Source: Candidatus Babeliaceae bacterium (GTDB lineage Bacteria > Babelota > Babeliae > Babelales > Babelaceae). Taken from it: a stretch of 37,237 nt of DNA. This document shows positions 24,931 through 32,308 of this stretch, one piece after another; position 1 is the stretch's first letter; every line of letters begins with the position of its first letter. Made by a program: the position numbers and the translations under genes. Location: contig SKJC01000011.1 in assembly GCA_007116155.1 (NCBI GenBank), positions 1 to 37,237 on the forward strand, read 5' to 3'. Below the pieces are notes generated by a model. It made no database searches, was not told the DNA's origin, and saw only the letters and a program-made list of their open reading frames with translations.

Positions 24931-26241
24931 ATGAAATGCGATGGGCCTTTTGTTTCCTGTAACATCGATATAGATACTACTCAAACTACATCTTCACGTG
25001 CTCATATACATATCGAACAACCGATAGTTTCCGAAATTTATCAAAAAGCTCTTCTTACCCATCAAAAACAGATCCAAGCTCGAGGATTTGAACGAGGAAC
25101 AGTACCCCTTGCCTACCTTGAAAAAACCTATCGCTCATTCATCATCGAACATATGAAAGAATTTCTACTTAATCACTGTGTCCTTAACACCCTCTGCGAG
25201 CACATTTGCACAAACCATATTTTGTGTGTTGGCTACCCTATACTTGAATCAATACATATTGAGCCTGATCAAAAAGCTAACTTCACGTTCTCACTTCCCC
25301 AAGTGCCTATTTTCACTAAACAGCCATGGAAATCAATAACCTTTCAACCACCAAAACGGCGGAACTATAAAGATATTGATAAACAGGTCGAAACATTTCT
25401 TACACAAGAATGCGCCCAAGAAAAAATCAACGTCGATACGAGAACCATAGCTCCTGGAGACTGGGTACAATTTTCCATAGCACTGTTTAATGAAAAACAA
25501 AATACACCACTAAACCATAAAGATCTCTTATGGCTACGCCTAGGTGACGATGACCCGGATTATGAAGCCTTAGAAATTTTTATTGGGAAAAAAAACAACG
25601 ATACATTTATCTCTAAAAGTATTTTCTTACAGCACTATTTCAGCAAACAGTGGGATTCTGACTACTGTTATTTTATACAAATACACAACATCATTCCAAA
25701 ATCACAGCTCCATGAATCATACCTCTCCCACTTCTTCTCATGTACCCAAAAACAAGATCTTAAAAACCTATGCGTTCAAATATTTTCATTCAGAAATGAC
25801 CTTTCTCTCCGTAGAGAAATCGTTTCGCACCTCTTTAAAACACTACAAAGAACCATTCAAGCGTCAATACCACCTACCCTACTAACACAACAAGAGCACT
25901 ACGTACTACAAGAAGTACAAAAAACACCTGATTATCCGGTATACCGATTACAAAAAGATTTTAAATTAAAAATTCGTCAACTCGCAGAAAAACAACTAAG
26001 AGAAACAATTATTATGGATTACATCGCGAGAGAAGAGCATATACAACCAAAAGAAGATGATATTTTTGCCTACCTTGCCCTGCATCAAAATCCACGCACA
26101 AAAGATCTCTTGAATTTTCACCTACCAACAACACAAGTCAACGGACAAGAGCAACCAATTCCAGCAAACATCATTAAACTTTCCTGTTTGCGAGAAAAAA
26201 CGTTAAACTATGCCTTAAAAAAACTCACTCACATCGCTTGA
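24931..26241 (+). CDS. tig: Trigger factor-like ribosome-associated chaperone
   Basis: Chaperone that binds the ribosome exit tunnel and shields nascent chains. The domain order fits: an N-terminal ribosome-binding domain (about 10-110, with IEQPIVSEIYQKALLTHQKQ), a diverged PPIase-like domain (about 155-245, GDWVQFSIALF) and a long helical C-terminal domain (about 270-430). The docking signature GFRxGxxP is present as GFERGTVP (52-59): the conserved Arg is Glu, followed by Arg, so docking may be altered. 436 residues is normal. An AGGGAGAG site precedes the ATG. It sits 19 bases after tRNA-Leu and 4 bases before trxB, so all three may share a transcript. Confidence 0.86.
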   Translation: MKCDGPFVSCNIDIDTTQTTSSRAHIHIEQPIVSEIYQKALLTHQKQIQARGFERGTVPLAYLEKTYRSFIIEHMKEFLLNHCVLNTLCEHICTNHILCVGYPILESIHIEPDQKANFTFSLPQVPIFTKQPWKSITFQPPKRRNYKDIDKQVETFLTQECAQEKINVDTRTIAPGDWVQFSIALFNEKQNTPLNHKDLLWLRLGDDDPDYEALEIFIGKKNNDTFISKSIFLQHYFSKQWDSDYCYFIQIHNIIPKSQLHESYLSHFFSCTQKQDLKNLCVQIFSFRNDLSLRREIVSHLFKTLQRTIQASIPPTLLTQQEHYVLQEVQKTPDYPVYRLQKDFKLKIRQLAEKQLRETIIMDYIAREEHIQPKEDDIFAYLALHQNPRTKDLLNFHLPTTQVNGQEQPIPANIIKLSCLREKTLNYALKKLTHIA

Positions 26242-26245
26242 AAAT

Positions 26246-27184
26246 ATGAGACCTGAAAACGTTGTTATTATTGGATCTGGCCCTGCCGGATTAACTGCTG
26301 CTCTATATTGCGCCCGAATGGGACTTTCGCCCCTAATAATTGAAGGCCCTCTCCCCGGCGGACAGCTTATGACTACCTTTTTAGTAGAAAACTGGCCGGG
26401 AGAGAAAAGCATTCTTGGGCCATCTCTAATGAACAATCTCCGGGAACACGCTACTCATCTTGGTACACGATTTATCAGCGAAACGGTTACCAATATAGAA
26501 ACATCAAAACAACCGTTTACCATTATTACCAAAAACAACACACGCATTCACGCACAAAGCATTATTATAGCAACAGGCTCTACACCCCGGCGAATCGGAT
26601 GTCCGGGCGAGGATCTTTATTGGGGAATCGGCGTTTCTTCTTGCGCTGTTTGCGATGGAGCTTTTTATAAGGATAAAACCGTAGCGGTCATTGGTGGCGG
26701 CAACACTGCTCTCGGACATATTCTCTTTTTATCACGATTTGCCAGACAGCTCTTTTTAATACATCACGGGACCCAGCTTACCGCAACTGAACAACACCTT
26801 ATTGAAAGCCTCAAGAATATTGCTCATCTTTCTATTTTTTACCAAACAAAAGTTAAAGAAATCATTGGCGACACAAAAAAAATCACAGAACTACAACTCA
26901 ACAGTCAAAACCCCGAAATACCATCGAAAATTTCAGCAGATGGCGTCTTTGTTGCAATCGGCAGTCAAGCTACGACATCCTTCCTACCCCCAGAAATAAG
27001 ACTTTCAGAAAAAAAACAGATTGTCATATCCCATACCACACAGACCTCTGTTGATGGGATATTTGCTGCTGGCGATGTAACTATTCATGCCTATCGACAA
27101 GCCATTACGGCAGCATCTGCAGGATGTCAAGCCGCACTGGATGTACAAAATTATTTGAAAAAAAACAACATTCCCGTACACTAA
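26246..27184 (+). CDS. trxB: Thioredoxin reductase-like flavoprotein
   Basis: FAD enzyme that passes electrons to thioredoxin, 312 residues. The FAD motif GSGPAGL (10-16), redox centre CAVC (133-136) with CDGAF, NAD(P) motif GGGNTA (150-155) and final FAD motif GIFAAGDV are intact. The NADPH 2'-phosphate motif, HRRxxxR in classic TrxB, reads HHGTQLTA (173-180): both adjacent Arg and the later Arg are missing. NADH, reduced flavodoxin or ferredoxin may therefore be the donor. It starts 4 bases after the trigger factor stop. Confidence 0.92.
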   Translation: MRPENVVIIGSGPAGLTAALYCARMGLSPLIIEGPLPGGQLMTTFLVENWPGEKSILGPSLMNNLREHATHLGTRFISETVTNIETSKQPFTIITKNNTRIHAQSIIIATGSTPRRIGCPGEDLYWGIGVSSCAVCDGAFYKDKTVAVIGGGNTALGHILFLSRFARQLFLIHHGTQLTATEQHLIESLKNIAHLSIFYQTKVKEIIGDTKKITELQLNSQNPEIPSKISADGVFVAIGSQATTSFLPPEIRLSEKKQIVISHTTQTSVDGIFAAGDVTIHAYRQAITAASAGCQAALDVQNYLKKNNIPVH

Positions 27185-27229
27185 TATCGTGATGCGTACC
27201 AATAACAAGACAATTTAGGAAATTCCACT

Positions 27230-27364
27230 ATGTCGATTACTTTTAAACCTAAACGCGTTAAGCGTCTTAGAAAACACGGATTTTTAGCTCGCATGGCTAC
27301 GCGCTCAGGACAAGATGTTATTCGTCGTCGCCGTGCAAAAGGCAGAAAACGTTTAACGGTCTAA
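27230..27364 (+). CDS. rpmH: 50S ribosomal protein bL34
   Basis: 44 residues, [20 protein letters not shown] followed by an Arg/Lys-rich end; a textbook L34. It starts with AGGA about 10 bases upstream, and 7 bases separate its stop from rnpA. The first residues are slightly longer than the usual MKRTFQP start. Confidence 0.97.
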   Translation: MSITFKPKRVKRLRKHGFLARMATRSGQDVIRRRRAKGRKRLTV

Positions 27365-27371
27365 GCTTTAC

Positions 27372-27788
27372 ATGAAGCTGCAACAAAGAAAACGGCGGCG
27401 GGTATTTTCAAAAACCGCTGCCATTCTTTATTCTTCCCGACGTCTTTACTCAAATGACTTTATTGATATTAAAATAGCATCATTTAGCCCGACCTCAGAA
27501 ACCGAAAACGCCCGGTGTATAGGTGTTGTTTCTAAAAAAATTGGCAACGCAGTTACGCGGAATCTTCTTAAGCGACGTCTTCGCTCAATCTGGCATACAC
27601 TAGATCTTAAAACAACGAAATATCACTGGATCTTCTTTTGTAAAAAAGGCATCGAAAAAGCCTCGTATGAAACAATACGTATAGCAATATCTACTGCGCA
27701 CCAAAAATTTCTAAAAAAACAGACTATTCAAGCAACGAATCACGAACCCGTTGATATAGATCCTGATCAAAAGACGACAAAAGCGTAA
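27372..27788 (+). CDS. rnpA: Ribonuclease P protein component
   Basis: Basic protein subunit that helps RNase P RNA mature tRNA 5' ends. 138 residues with the RNR-type motif KIGNAVTRNLLKRRLRSIW and a typical N-terminal FSKTAAILYSSRRLYSNDF. It directly follows rpmH, as in most bacteria, but yidD and yidC do not follow. Its last 21 codons overlap tail-to-tail (27724-27788) with a minus-strand gene. The C-terminal extension after about residue 115 is not conserved and may exist only because of this overlap. Confidence 0.93.
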   Translation: MKLQQRKRRRVFSKTAAILYSSRRLYSNDFIDIKIASFSPTSETENARCIGVVSKKIGNAVTRNLLKRRLRSIWHTLDLKTTKYHWIFFCKKGIEKASYETIRIAISTAHQKFLKKQTIQATNHEPVDIDPDQKTTKA

Positions 27789-28389
27789 ATAGTTGTGTTG
27801 CAATAATACGCTCTTCCCCGGTTCCTTCATAGGTATAATACCAAGCTAACTCTCTGCAATAGGACTCAAAAAAAAACGGCGCTTCACTCAACGAACTATA
27901 TTGAACAATACCATATATAATGGCTTTTTTAAGCCACATCCCCCGCAAAGAAGAACGGGCAAACGCGTTAATAACAAGATCTTGTACTCTTCCCCAACGC
28001 TGCGCAGCAATAGACCACATAACGACAAGGCGCATGCCCGTTCGCCATAAGACTTCCGAAGAAAATGAATCGCATAAATTAGCCAGGGAATCAAGAGACT
28101 GCTCCTCCCCTGGCCACCATTCAAAAATATAAGAATACGCTAAAACAACTTTTTCATAATTTAATTGAGCTTCATATAAAGATATGGCTCGAAAACATGC
28201 TTCTTTAGCGCGAATATCACCAAATACATGAAAAAGTTCACTCTCCAAAAGCGCCACAAAAGCCTTATCTGATATGGAGTGAGACAACAAGCGAAAAACC
28301 GATAACGCGCGTTCCCGCTCCCCCCTCATAACTAATTCAGACAATTTAAACCATGCGATGTTTGATTTGCTTTGGAGCGCTTCTCTCAT
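27724..28389 (-). CDS. Helical-repeat (TPR-like) protein, unknown function
   Basis: 221 residues, all predicted helical, with alternating pairs such as LFHVFGDIRAKEACFRAISL and YEKVVLAYSYIFEWWPGEEQ that look like TPR or related repeats. There is no signal peptide, so it is probably cytoplasmic. An AAGG site lies about 8 bases before the ATG. It follows the 289-residue membrane/secreted gene by 82 bases on the same strand and may be cotranscribed. Its 3' end overlaps rnpA by 65 bases, tail-to-tail. Confidence 0.65.
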   Translation of the reverse strand: MREALQSKSNIAWFKLSELVMRGERERALSVFRLLSHSISDKAFVALLESELFHVFGDIRAKEACFRAISLYEAQLNYEKVVLAYSYIFEWWPGEEQSLDSLANLCDSFSSEVLWRTGMRLVVMWSIAAQRWGRVQDLVINAFARSSLRGMWLKKAIIYGIVQYSSLSEAPFFFESYCRELAWYYTYEGTGEERIIATQLFTLLSSFDQDLYQRVRDSLLE

Positions 28390-28471
28390 ATCCCAGCCTT
28401 TTAGACAAAAAACCTAACATACGCAATCTGTGCCGAGCTTACTACGAGTCCTACCGAATAGCAAAACCTCA

Positions 28472-29341
28472 CTATTTAGAGTCAGAAGAAGTTACTGAAA
28501 ACGCATTCTGCAGCGGCCGCACCTGGACAATAAAATCCTCAAAACGTAACAACCGTTGACACAAGCTCATCTTTTTATCAATGGCACGCATAAGATGAGC
28601 TAAATAACTTTCCCAATAACCAAAAAGATCTTCAACCAGATGCTCAAAGGTAACAGTATCAAACTCTAAACTTTGGAGAAGAACCATCTGTTCATTTTCT
28701 AGAATACTTTGATTTTCAGCACCATTACGAAGAGAAACCAATAGAAACGCATGCTCGGAATACAAGCCGAGATCATCCAACTTTTTACAAATTGTGCGAA
28801 CATAGGATTCACCAGTTTCAACAACTTTGCTTATTTTTTTTGCAAGTGAATCAACTGAAATAAAACTTCCTGATTTAACTAATACTTCCGCCAATAAATG
28901 CTCCATCTCCCCTTGCATCTTTTTGAGCGAATCAAGATATCTTACATATAACCGTAAATCTTCTAAGATTTCTTGCGCTATACGAGGAGAAATATGTTCA
29001 CCGGAAAAAAGAACCGTGTTTGCATACCACACCAATTCACGATATTGCAAAAATAATTGAGTAACAATCGGCAACGTAACAGCAGAGCCAAGGAGCGGAG
29101 CCAACATATGTGCATATTTTTCAGAAATCGGTGTTAACGTTTTACGAACAACGCGCTCAGTAATGCGATCTAATCCCAGGGCAAATAAGCCGTAAACAGT
29201 ACCAACGGAAACCCAAGCCGCTGTTTTTACTCGGGGAGAAATTTGATCTTCCACTCGCCCACATGCACAAATAGGTAAAAAACTCCCGCTGAGAAAAACA
29301 ACACTGGTTACTAGTCGCAACATATACCACATCTTCATCAT
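28472..29341 (-). CDS. Exported/membrane protein of unknown function
   Basis: The frame opens at 29473, but the ATG at 29341 has GGAGAGGG 4 bases upstream and begins a good signal peptide (MMKMWYMLRLVTSVVFLSGS), giving 289 residues. Two hydrophobic segments follow (AAWVSVGTVYGLFALGL and LAPLLGSAVTLPIVTQLFL). The rest is helical and acidic, with heptad-like leucines, for example ILEDLRLYVRYLDSLKKMQG. No family recognised. The small Lys-rich secreted protein lies divergent to it. Confidence 0.65.
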   Translation of the reverse strand: MMKMWYMLRLVTSVVFLSGSFLPICACGRVEDQISPRVKTAAWVSVGTVYGLFALGLDRITERVVRKTLTPISEKYAHMLAPLLGSAVTLPIVTQLFLQYRELVWYANTVLFSGEHISPRIAQEILEDLRLYVRYLDSLKKMQGEMEHLLAEVLVKSGSFISVDSLAKKISKVVETGESYVRTICKKLDDLGLYSEHAFLLVSLRNGAENQSILENEQMVLLQSLEFDTVTFEHLVEDLFGYWESYLAHLMRAIDKKMSLCQRLLRFEDFIVQVRPLQNAFSVTSSDSK

Positions 29342-29424
29342 CACACCCTCTCCGTAAATAATCCTACCACCCCGAGCATAATACAGCCATGCCAAGAGAA
29401 CAATATATAAAAAAACAATAATTA

Positions 29425-29454
29425 TTGACAAATAGCAACAAAATTCGATATTCT
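29425..29454 (+). promoter_or_regulatory. Promoter of the Lys-rich secreted protein gene
   Basis: A perfect TTGACA (29425-29430) and TATTCT (29449-29454) are 18 bases apart; GATATT at 16 bases is an alternative -10. It lies 40 bases before the ATG at 29495, which also has AAAAGGAG upstream. Confidence 0.5.
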
Positions 29455-29494
29455 TAACAAAGATAGACATCATTTTTATTAAAAGGAGAAAATC

Positions 29495-29884
29495 ATGAAG
29501 AAATCATTACTCATCGTTAGCAGTATAGCGGCAATTCTCGGTAATTCTATACAAGCAACAGAACACAAAAAGATGGCTAAAAAATCTGAAGCATGCCCAA
29601 CAACCAGCAACGCTAAAAAAGAGAAAAAACAGCAGAAAGATCCGCATGAAAAAAAAGCGGGCAAAATATTAAAAGAGATTATCACAGAAAATACAAAGCT
29701 AACGGGCGAACAAAAGAAAAAACCAGGCTATTTTATGAAAACCAATCGCGGGAAAGAATTAAAAGCAACAATTCTTGAACACGTGAAAAACAAAAAAACT
29801 GCTGAAGAAATCAAAAAAGATAGTACTTTAGTAAGCACTATCAAAACTGCATTTAATGAATATCTAGCAAAACCAAAAAAATAA
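29495..29884 (+). CDS. Small secreted lysine-rich protein
   Basis: 129 residues. A signal peptide (MKKSLLIVSSIAAILGNSIQ, cut about ATEH) precedes a very basic mature chain with many KK pairs (KKEKKQQKDPHEKKAGK). A predicted helical C-terminal half contains GKILKEIITENTKLTGEQKK and VSTIKTAFNEYLAKPKK. An AAAGGAG site sits 6 bases before the ATG. The charge suggests binding to acidic polymers (nucleic acid, LPS or wall polymers), which is inference. No family recognised. Confidence 0.65.
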   Translation: MKKSLLIVSSIAAILGNSIQATEHKKMAKKSEACPTTSNAKKEKKQQKDPHEKKAGKILKEIITENTKLTGEQKKKPGYFMKTNRGKELKATILEHVKNKKTAEEIKKDSTLVSTIKTAFNEYLAKPKK

Positions 29885-29939
29885 TCTCATTCAAGAATTA
29901 AGATGAGAATCGACGCCTTACCATAGGCAAAACTATTTT

Positions 29940-29980
29940 CATGGCCCAGCATATTATGCTGGGCCATGACTTTCTTATTT
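29940..29980 (+). terminator. Rho-independent terminator
   Basis: CATGGCCCAGCATA (29940-29953) pairs with its complement (29955-29968) around a single T; TTTCTTATTT follows within a few bases. It ends the Lys-rich secreted protein gene. Confidence 0.75.
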
Positions 29981-30902
29981 ATTTACCAAACGTCTCTAAT
30001 GCTTTTACCGCCAACTTACGATCGTTATAAAACGCAATCGCAACATCAACTATGTACTCAAATTGTGGGCGAACCGGTTTAAGACGCTCTTCTAATTCTT
30101 TGGATTTTTGTGCATCAAGCCCATTTGAATTAGAACTGAGATCTACTTGAATAATCGCAACTAATGATCGATCTTGATTTTGTGCTTGCACATTGTTTTT
30201 TGGTAAAACAACGAAGAGCACTTTTATGTCCTCAACCAACGTTTCGCGTTCATCAAAGAGTAGAATAAGATCCTGCGGGTTTTCACCAGATGGCTCATAG
30301 CCTACGGCATACTTCAAGCCACGAAACCAGACTGAATTAGCAGCCTCAGTTATCGCATTTAATTTTTTAGTAGATTCTTCAAGTGACAAATTACGAGTGC
30401 TTATTTGAGTCGAAAGATTAGGTAACGCGTTTGCTAGCTTTTTTTGCACTTCTAAATAGTTACACTTCTCCGACCAATAACACAGCTCTTTCAATAGCTC
30501 CTCTGCAAAAGCATATTGCGCTTTTGTTTTCTCTGCATTTGCATATCCAAGACCTAGGGCAATCCCGGTAACCGAACGTGATGTAATCCAATCAATATTC
30601 TTAATCAGCTTAACGCCGCCATATAATCCCAGTATGGACCCTATAGAAAATACATACGGTTTTTTTTCTGCAAACCGCAACACGGTGTTTGTGCCATCGT
30701 AGAGATAATCTGTAAAACCTTTTGCACCAGGAACCGGAGCACCTGTATCTTTATTCCACCACCAAACTGCTCCAACGCTTCCAAGACCAAGGAGCAACAT
30801 TTTTTCAGGAGTCTTCAGTATTCGTGCCTTTGCAATAGTACCTATTGGATTCAGAATTAAAACTAGACCTAAAGCCAATATCACTTCTTTTTTTATATTC
30901 AT
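29979..30902 (-). CDS. Membrane-anchored/exported protein, FYNDRKL-tail family (copy 2)
   Basis: 307 residues from the ATG at 30902, which overlaps the upstream stop as ATGA and has GGGGG 6 bases before it. There is a signal-like start (MNIKKEVILALGLVLILNPI), a second hydrophobic patch (MLLLGLGSVGAVWWW) and a Gly-rich one (SIGSILGLYGGVKLI). A soluble helical C-terminal part contains LILLFDERETLVEDIKVL and ends YIVDVAIAFYNDRKLAVKAL. The last segment and the ILLFD block recur in the upstream gene, so the two are paralogues. No known family. Confidence 0.7.
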   Translation of the reverse strand: MNIKKEVILALGLVLILNPIGTIAKARILKTPEKMLLLGLGSVGAVWWWNKDTGAPVPGAKGFTDYLYDGTNTVLRFAEKKPYVFSIGSILGLYGGVKLIKNIDWITSRSVTGIALGLGYANAEKTKAQYAFAEELLKELCYWSEKCNYLEVQKKLANALPNLSTQISTRNLSLEESTKKLNAITEAANSVWFRGLKYAVGYEPSGENPQDLILLFDERETLVEDIKVLFVVLPKNNVQAQNQDRSLVAIIQVDLSSNSNGLDAQKSKELEERLKPVRPQFEYIVDVAIAFYNDRKLAVKALETFGK

Positions 30903-32029
30903 GCTAACCCCCATGCATTCATACGGAGTTTTCGATCGTTATAAAAATTTACAGCAACATCAACAACATAGGTTAAATGTTTTTTTAATTCAGGATCCAA
31001 GTCTACCTTCTGAAAATTTTGATTAGAAGCCGGGATCTTATTAATTTCAGCATTTAATTTTTGTATAGAACTAATTAACTTATTAGACGGATCAAAAAGC
31101 AAAATTTGCTGCTCAGGCAAACAATAATACAGATCTATCCATAAAGTACGCTGGGGACGAAGCCACAAATACGATAGGCCTATAGGTGCTGTGCCCCCAA
31201 TATTGTTTAAGCATTCAATCGCTTTTGCACCATTAAGCATAGCACCAACATTTTGTATTTTTTCTTTAAGATCATCACAATTTGTATATTGAGAAAGCAT
31301 TTTACTTAACTCTCCAAGTAATTTTTTAGCATAATTATATGATTCACGAACTTTTGTTTCTTCAGAAGAATGGATCAAACTAGAAATATACCACCGCGGT
31401 TTTGTTGAAGCCTGCTCTGCAATATATTTTGCTGTAATTGGCCCTCGAACTGCAGCAACATACAATCCTTGATACCCTACATACGCCGCTAACGCTACCC
31501 CGAAAATTGTCTTGCGCGGATGTATTTTTGCAATCTCATAAAAACTAGAAAGGTCCCCACAAGCTCGCTTTATCAATCCTTTACCAGAGACAATACCAGC
31601 TGATAGCCATGAATTATTTTGCGATTGAAACAAGTGATTTGGCTCTTTTTGAGGTAAATCTGAAACCACCGATACACGAGGTACTTCAGGGAAAGACACA
31701 GGATCCGACGTAGTTGATGAAATCTGATCTATTTTGTGTTGATTAGACGGGAATAAGGATTCTTTTTTTTGAAGTCTTTTTTTGTTCACATAGCCAGCAA
31801 AAGTATTTACTTGCGCCCAAGACCATAGCGCTGATTTTTTAGCAAAGGAACCAACAGGTTTTGCTACCTTCTTACTACCAGTAACAGTAGATGCCAGTAT
31901 CGTTTTTATTATTTCGAAGGATGCACGCAACGATTCTGCACCGATAACGGCACTAGCTGATTGTGCTGCAAAAACAGACAAAAATAATAACAACAATATC
32001 TGTATTTTTTTATGATTTACTATATTCAT
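30899..32029 (-). CDS. Exported protein, FYNDRKL-tail family (copy 1)
   Basis: 376 residues from the ATG at 32029, which has a strong GGAGGT upstream; the frame to 32137 runs into the tRNA and is not used. It has a signal peptide (MNIVNHKKIQILLLLFLSVF, cut after about ASA) and a low-complexity linker (80-135). A hydrophobic segment (TIFGVALAAYVGYQGLYVAA) is followed by a helical domain with YAKKLLGELSKML, QQILLFDPSNKLISSIQKL and the tail YVVDVAVNFYNDRKLRMNAW. The last two blocks match the downstream gene. A GGGTG/CGCCC hairpin lies just upstream of its ribosome-binding site. tRNA-Phe lies 75 bases upstream on the same strand. Confidence 0.72.
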   Translation of the reverse strand: MNIVNHKKIQILLLLFLSVFAAQSASAVIGAESLRASFEIIKTILASTVTGSKKVAKPVGSFAKKSALWSWAQVNTFAGYVNKKRLQKKESLFPSNQHKIDQISSTTSDPVSFPEVPRVSVVSDLPQKEPNHLFQSQNNSWLSAGIVSGKGLIKRACGDLSSFYEIAKIHPRKTIFGVALAAYVGYQGLYVAAVRGPITAKYIAEQASTKPRWYISSLIHSSEETKVRESYNYAKKLLGELSKMLSQYTNCDDLKEKIQNVGAMLNGAKAIECLNNIGGTAPIGLSYLWLRPQRTLWIDLYYCLPEQQILLFDPSNKLISSIQKLNAEINKIPASNQNFQKVDLDPELKKHLTYVVDVAVNFYNDRKLRMNAWGLA

Positions 32030-32104
32030 ACCAAAGCACCTCCAAGGGCGAAAACACCCTAACTCTGTCTTATCTAGCACACGAAGAAAACAAACAAAAA
32101 AAGA

Positions 32105-32179
32105 TGGTGCCGAGAGATGGAATCGAACCACCGACACGAAGCTCTTCAGGCTTCTGCTCTACCACTGAGCTACCTCGGC
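32105..32179 (-). tRNA. tRNA-Phe (anticodon GAA)
   Basis: 75 nt on the minus strand with CCA encoded. Acceptor GCCGAGG pairs with TCTCGGC with one G-U pair. The D-arm is GCTCAGTGGTAGAGC, the anticodon stem-loop GAAGCCTGAAGAGCTTC carries GAA, and the T-arm has GGTTCGATTCC. It sits back to back with pheS, the alpha subunit of its own synthetase, 130 bases away. Confidence 0.96.
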
Positions 32180-32271
32180 AAACTACTAGACTTTCAGAAC
32201 CTCCATTCATATGCATTAATTGTGTCACAAAAGCAGAGATCTGTCAACATCCTGTCTTTAATTGCAGCCTG

Positions 32272-32280
32272 TGCTATCAT
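32272..32280 (+). promoter_or_regulatory. Extended -10 promoter of pheS
   Basis: TGCTATCAT: TATCAT (5 of 6) with TG one base upstream. It lies 28 bases before the pheS ATG at 32309, leaving only about 22 bases of leader. A short palindrome TTGTGTCACAA (32220-32230) sits further upstream and could be an operator. Confidence 0.45.
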
Positions 32281-32308
32281 ATCTATATGCATATACCTTT
32301 TTATTTTT

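Noticed and set aside
32030-32137. N-terminal extension of the 376-residue exported protein into tRNA-Phe
   Set aside because: It would be encoded across the tRNA and would bury the signal peptide; the ATG at 32029 has a strong GGAGGT site.
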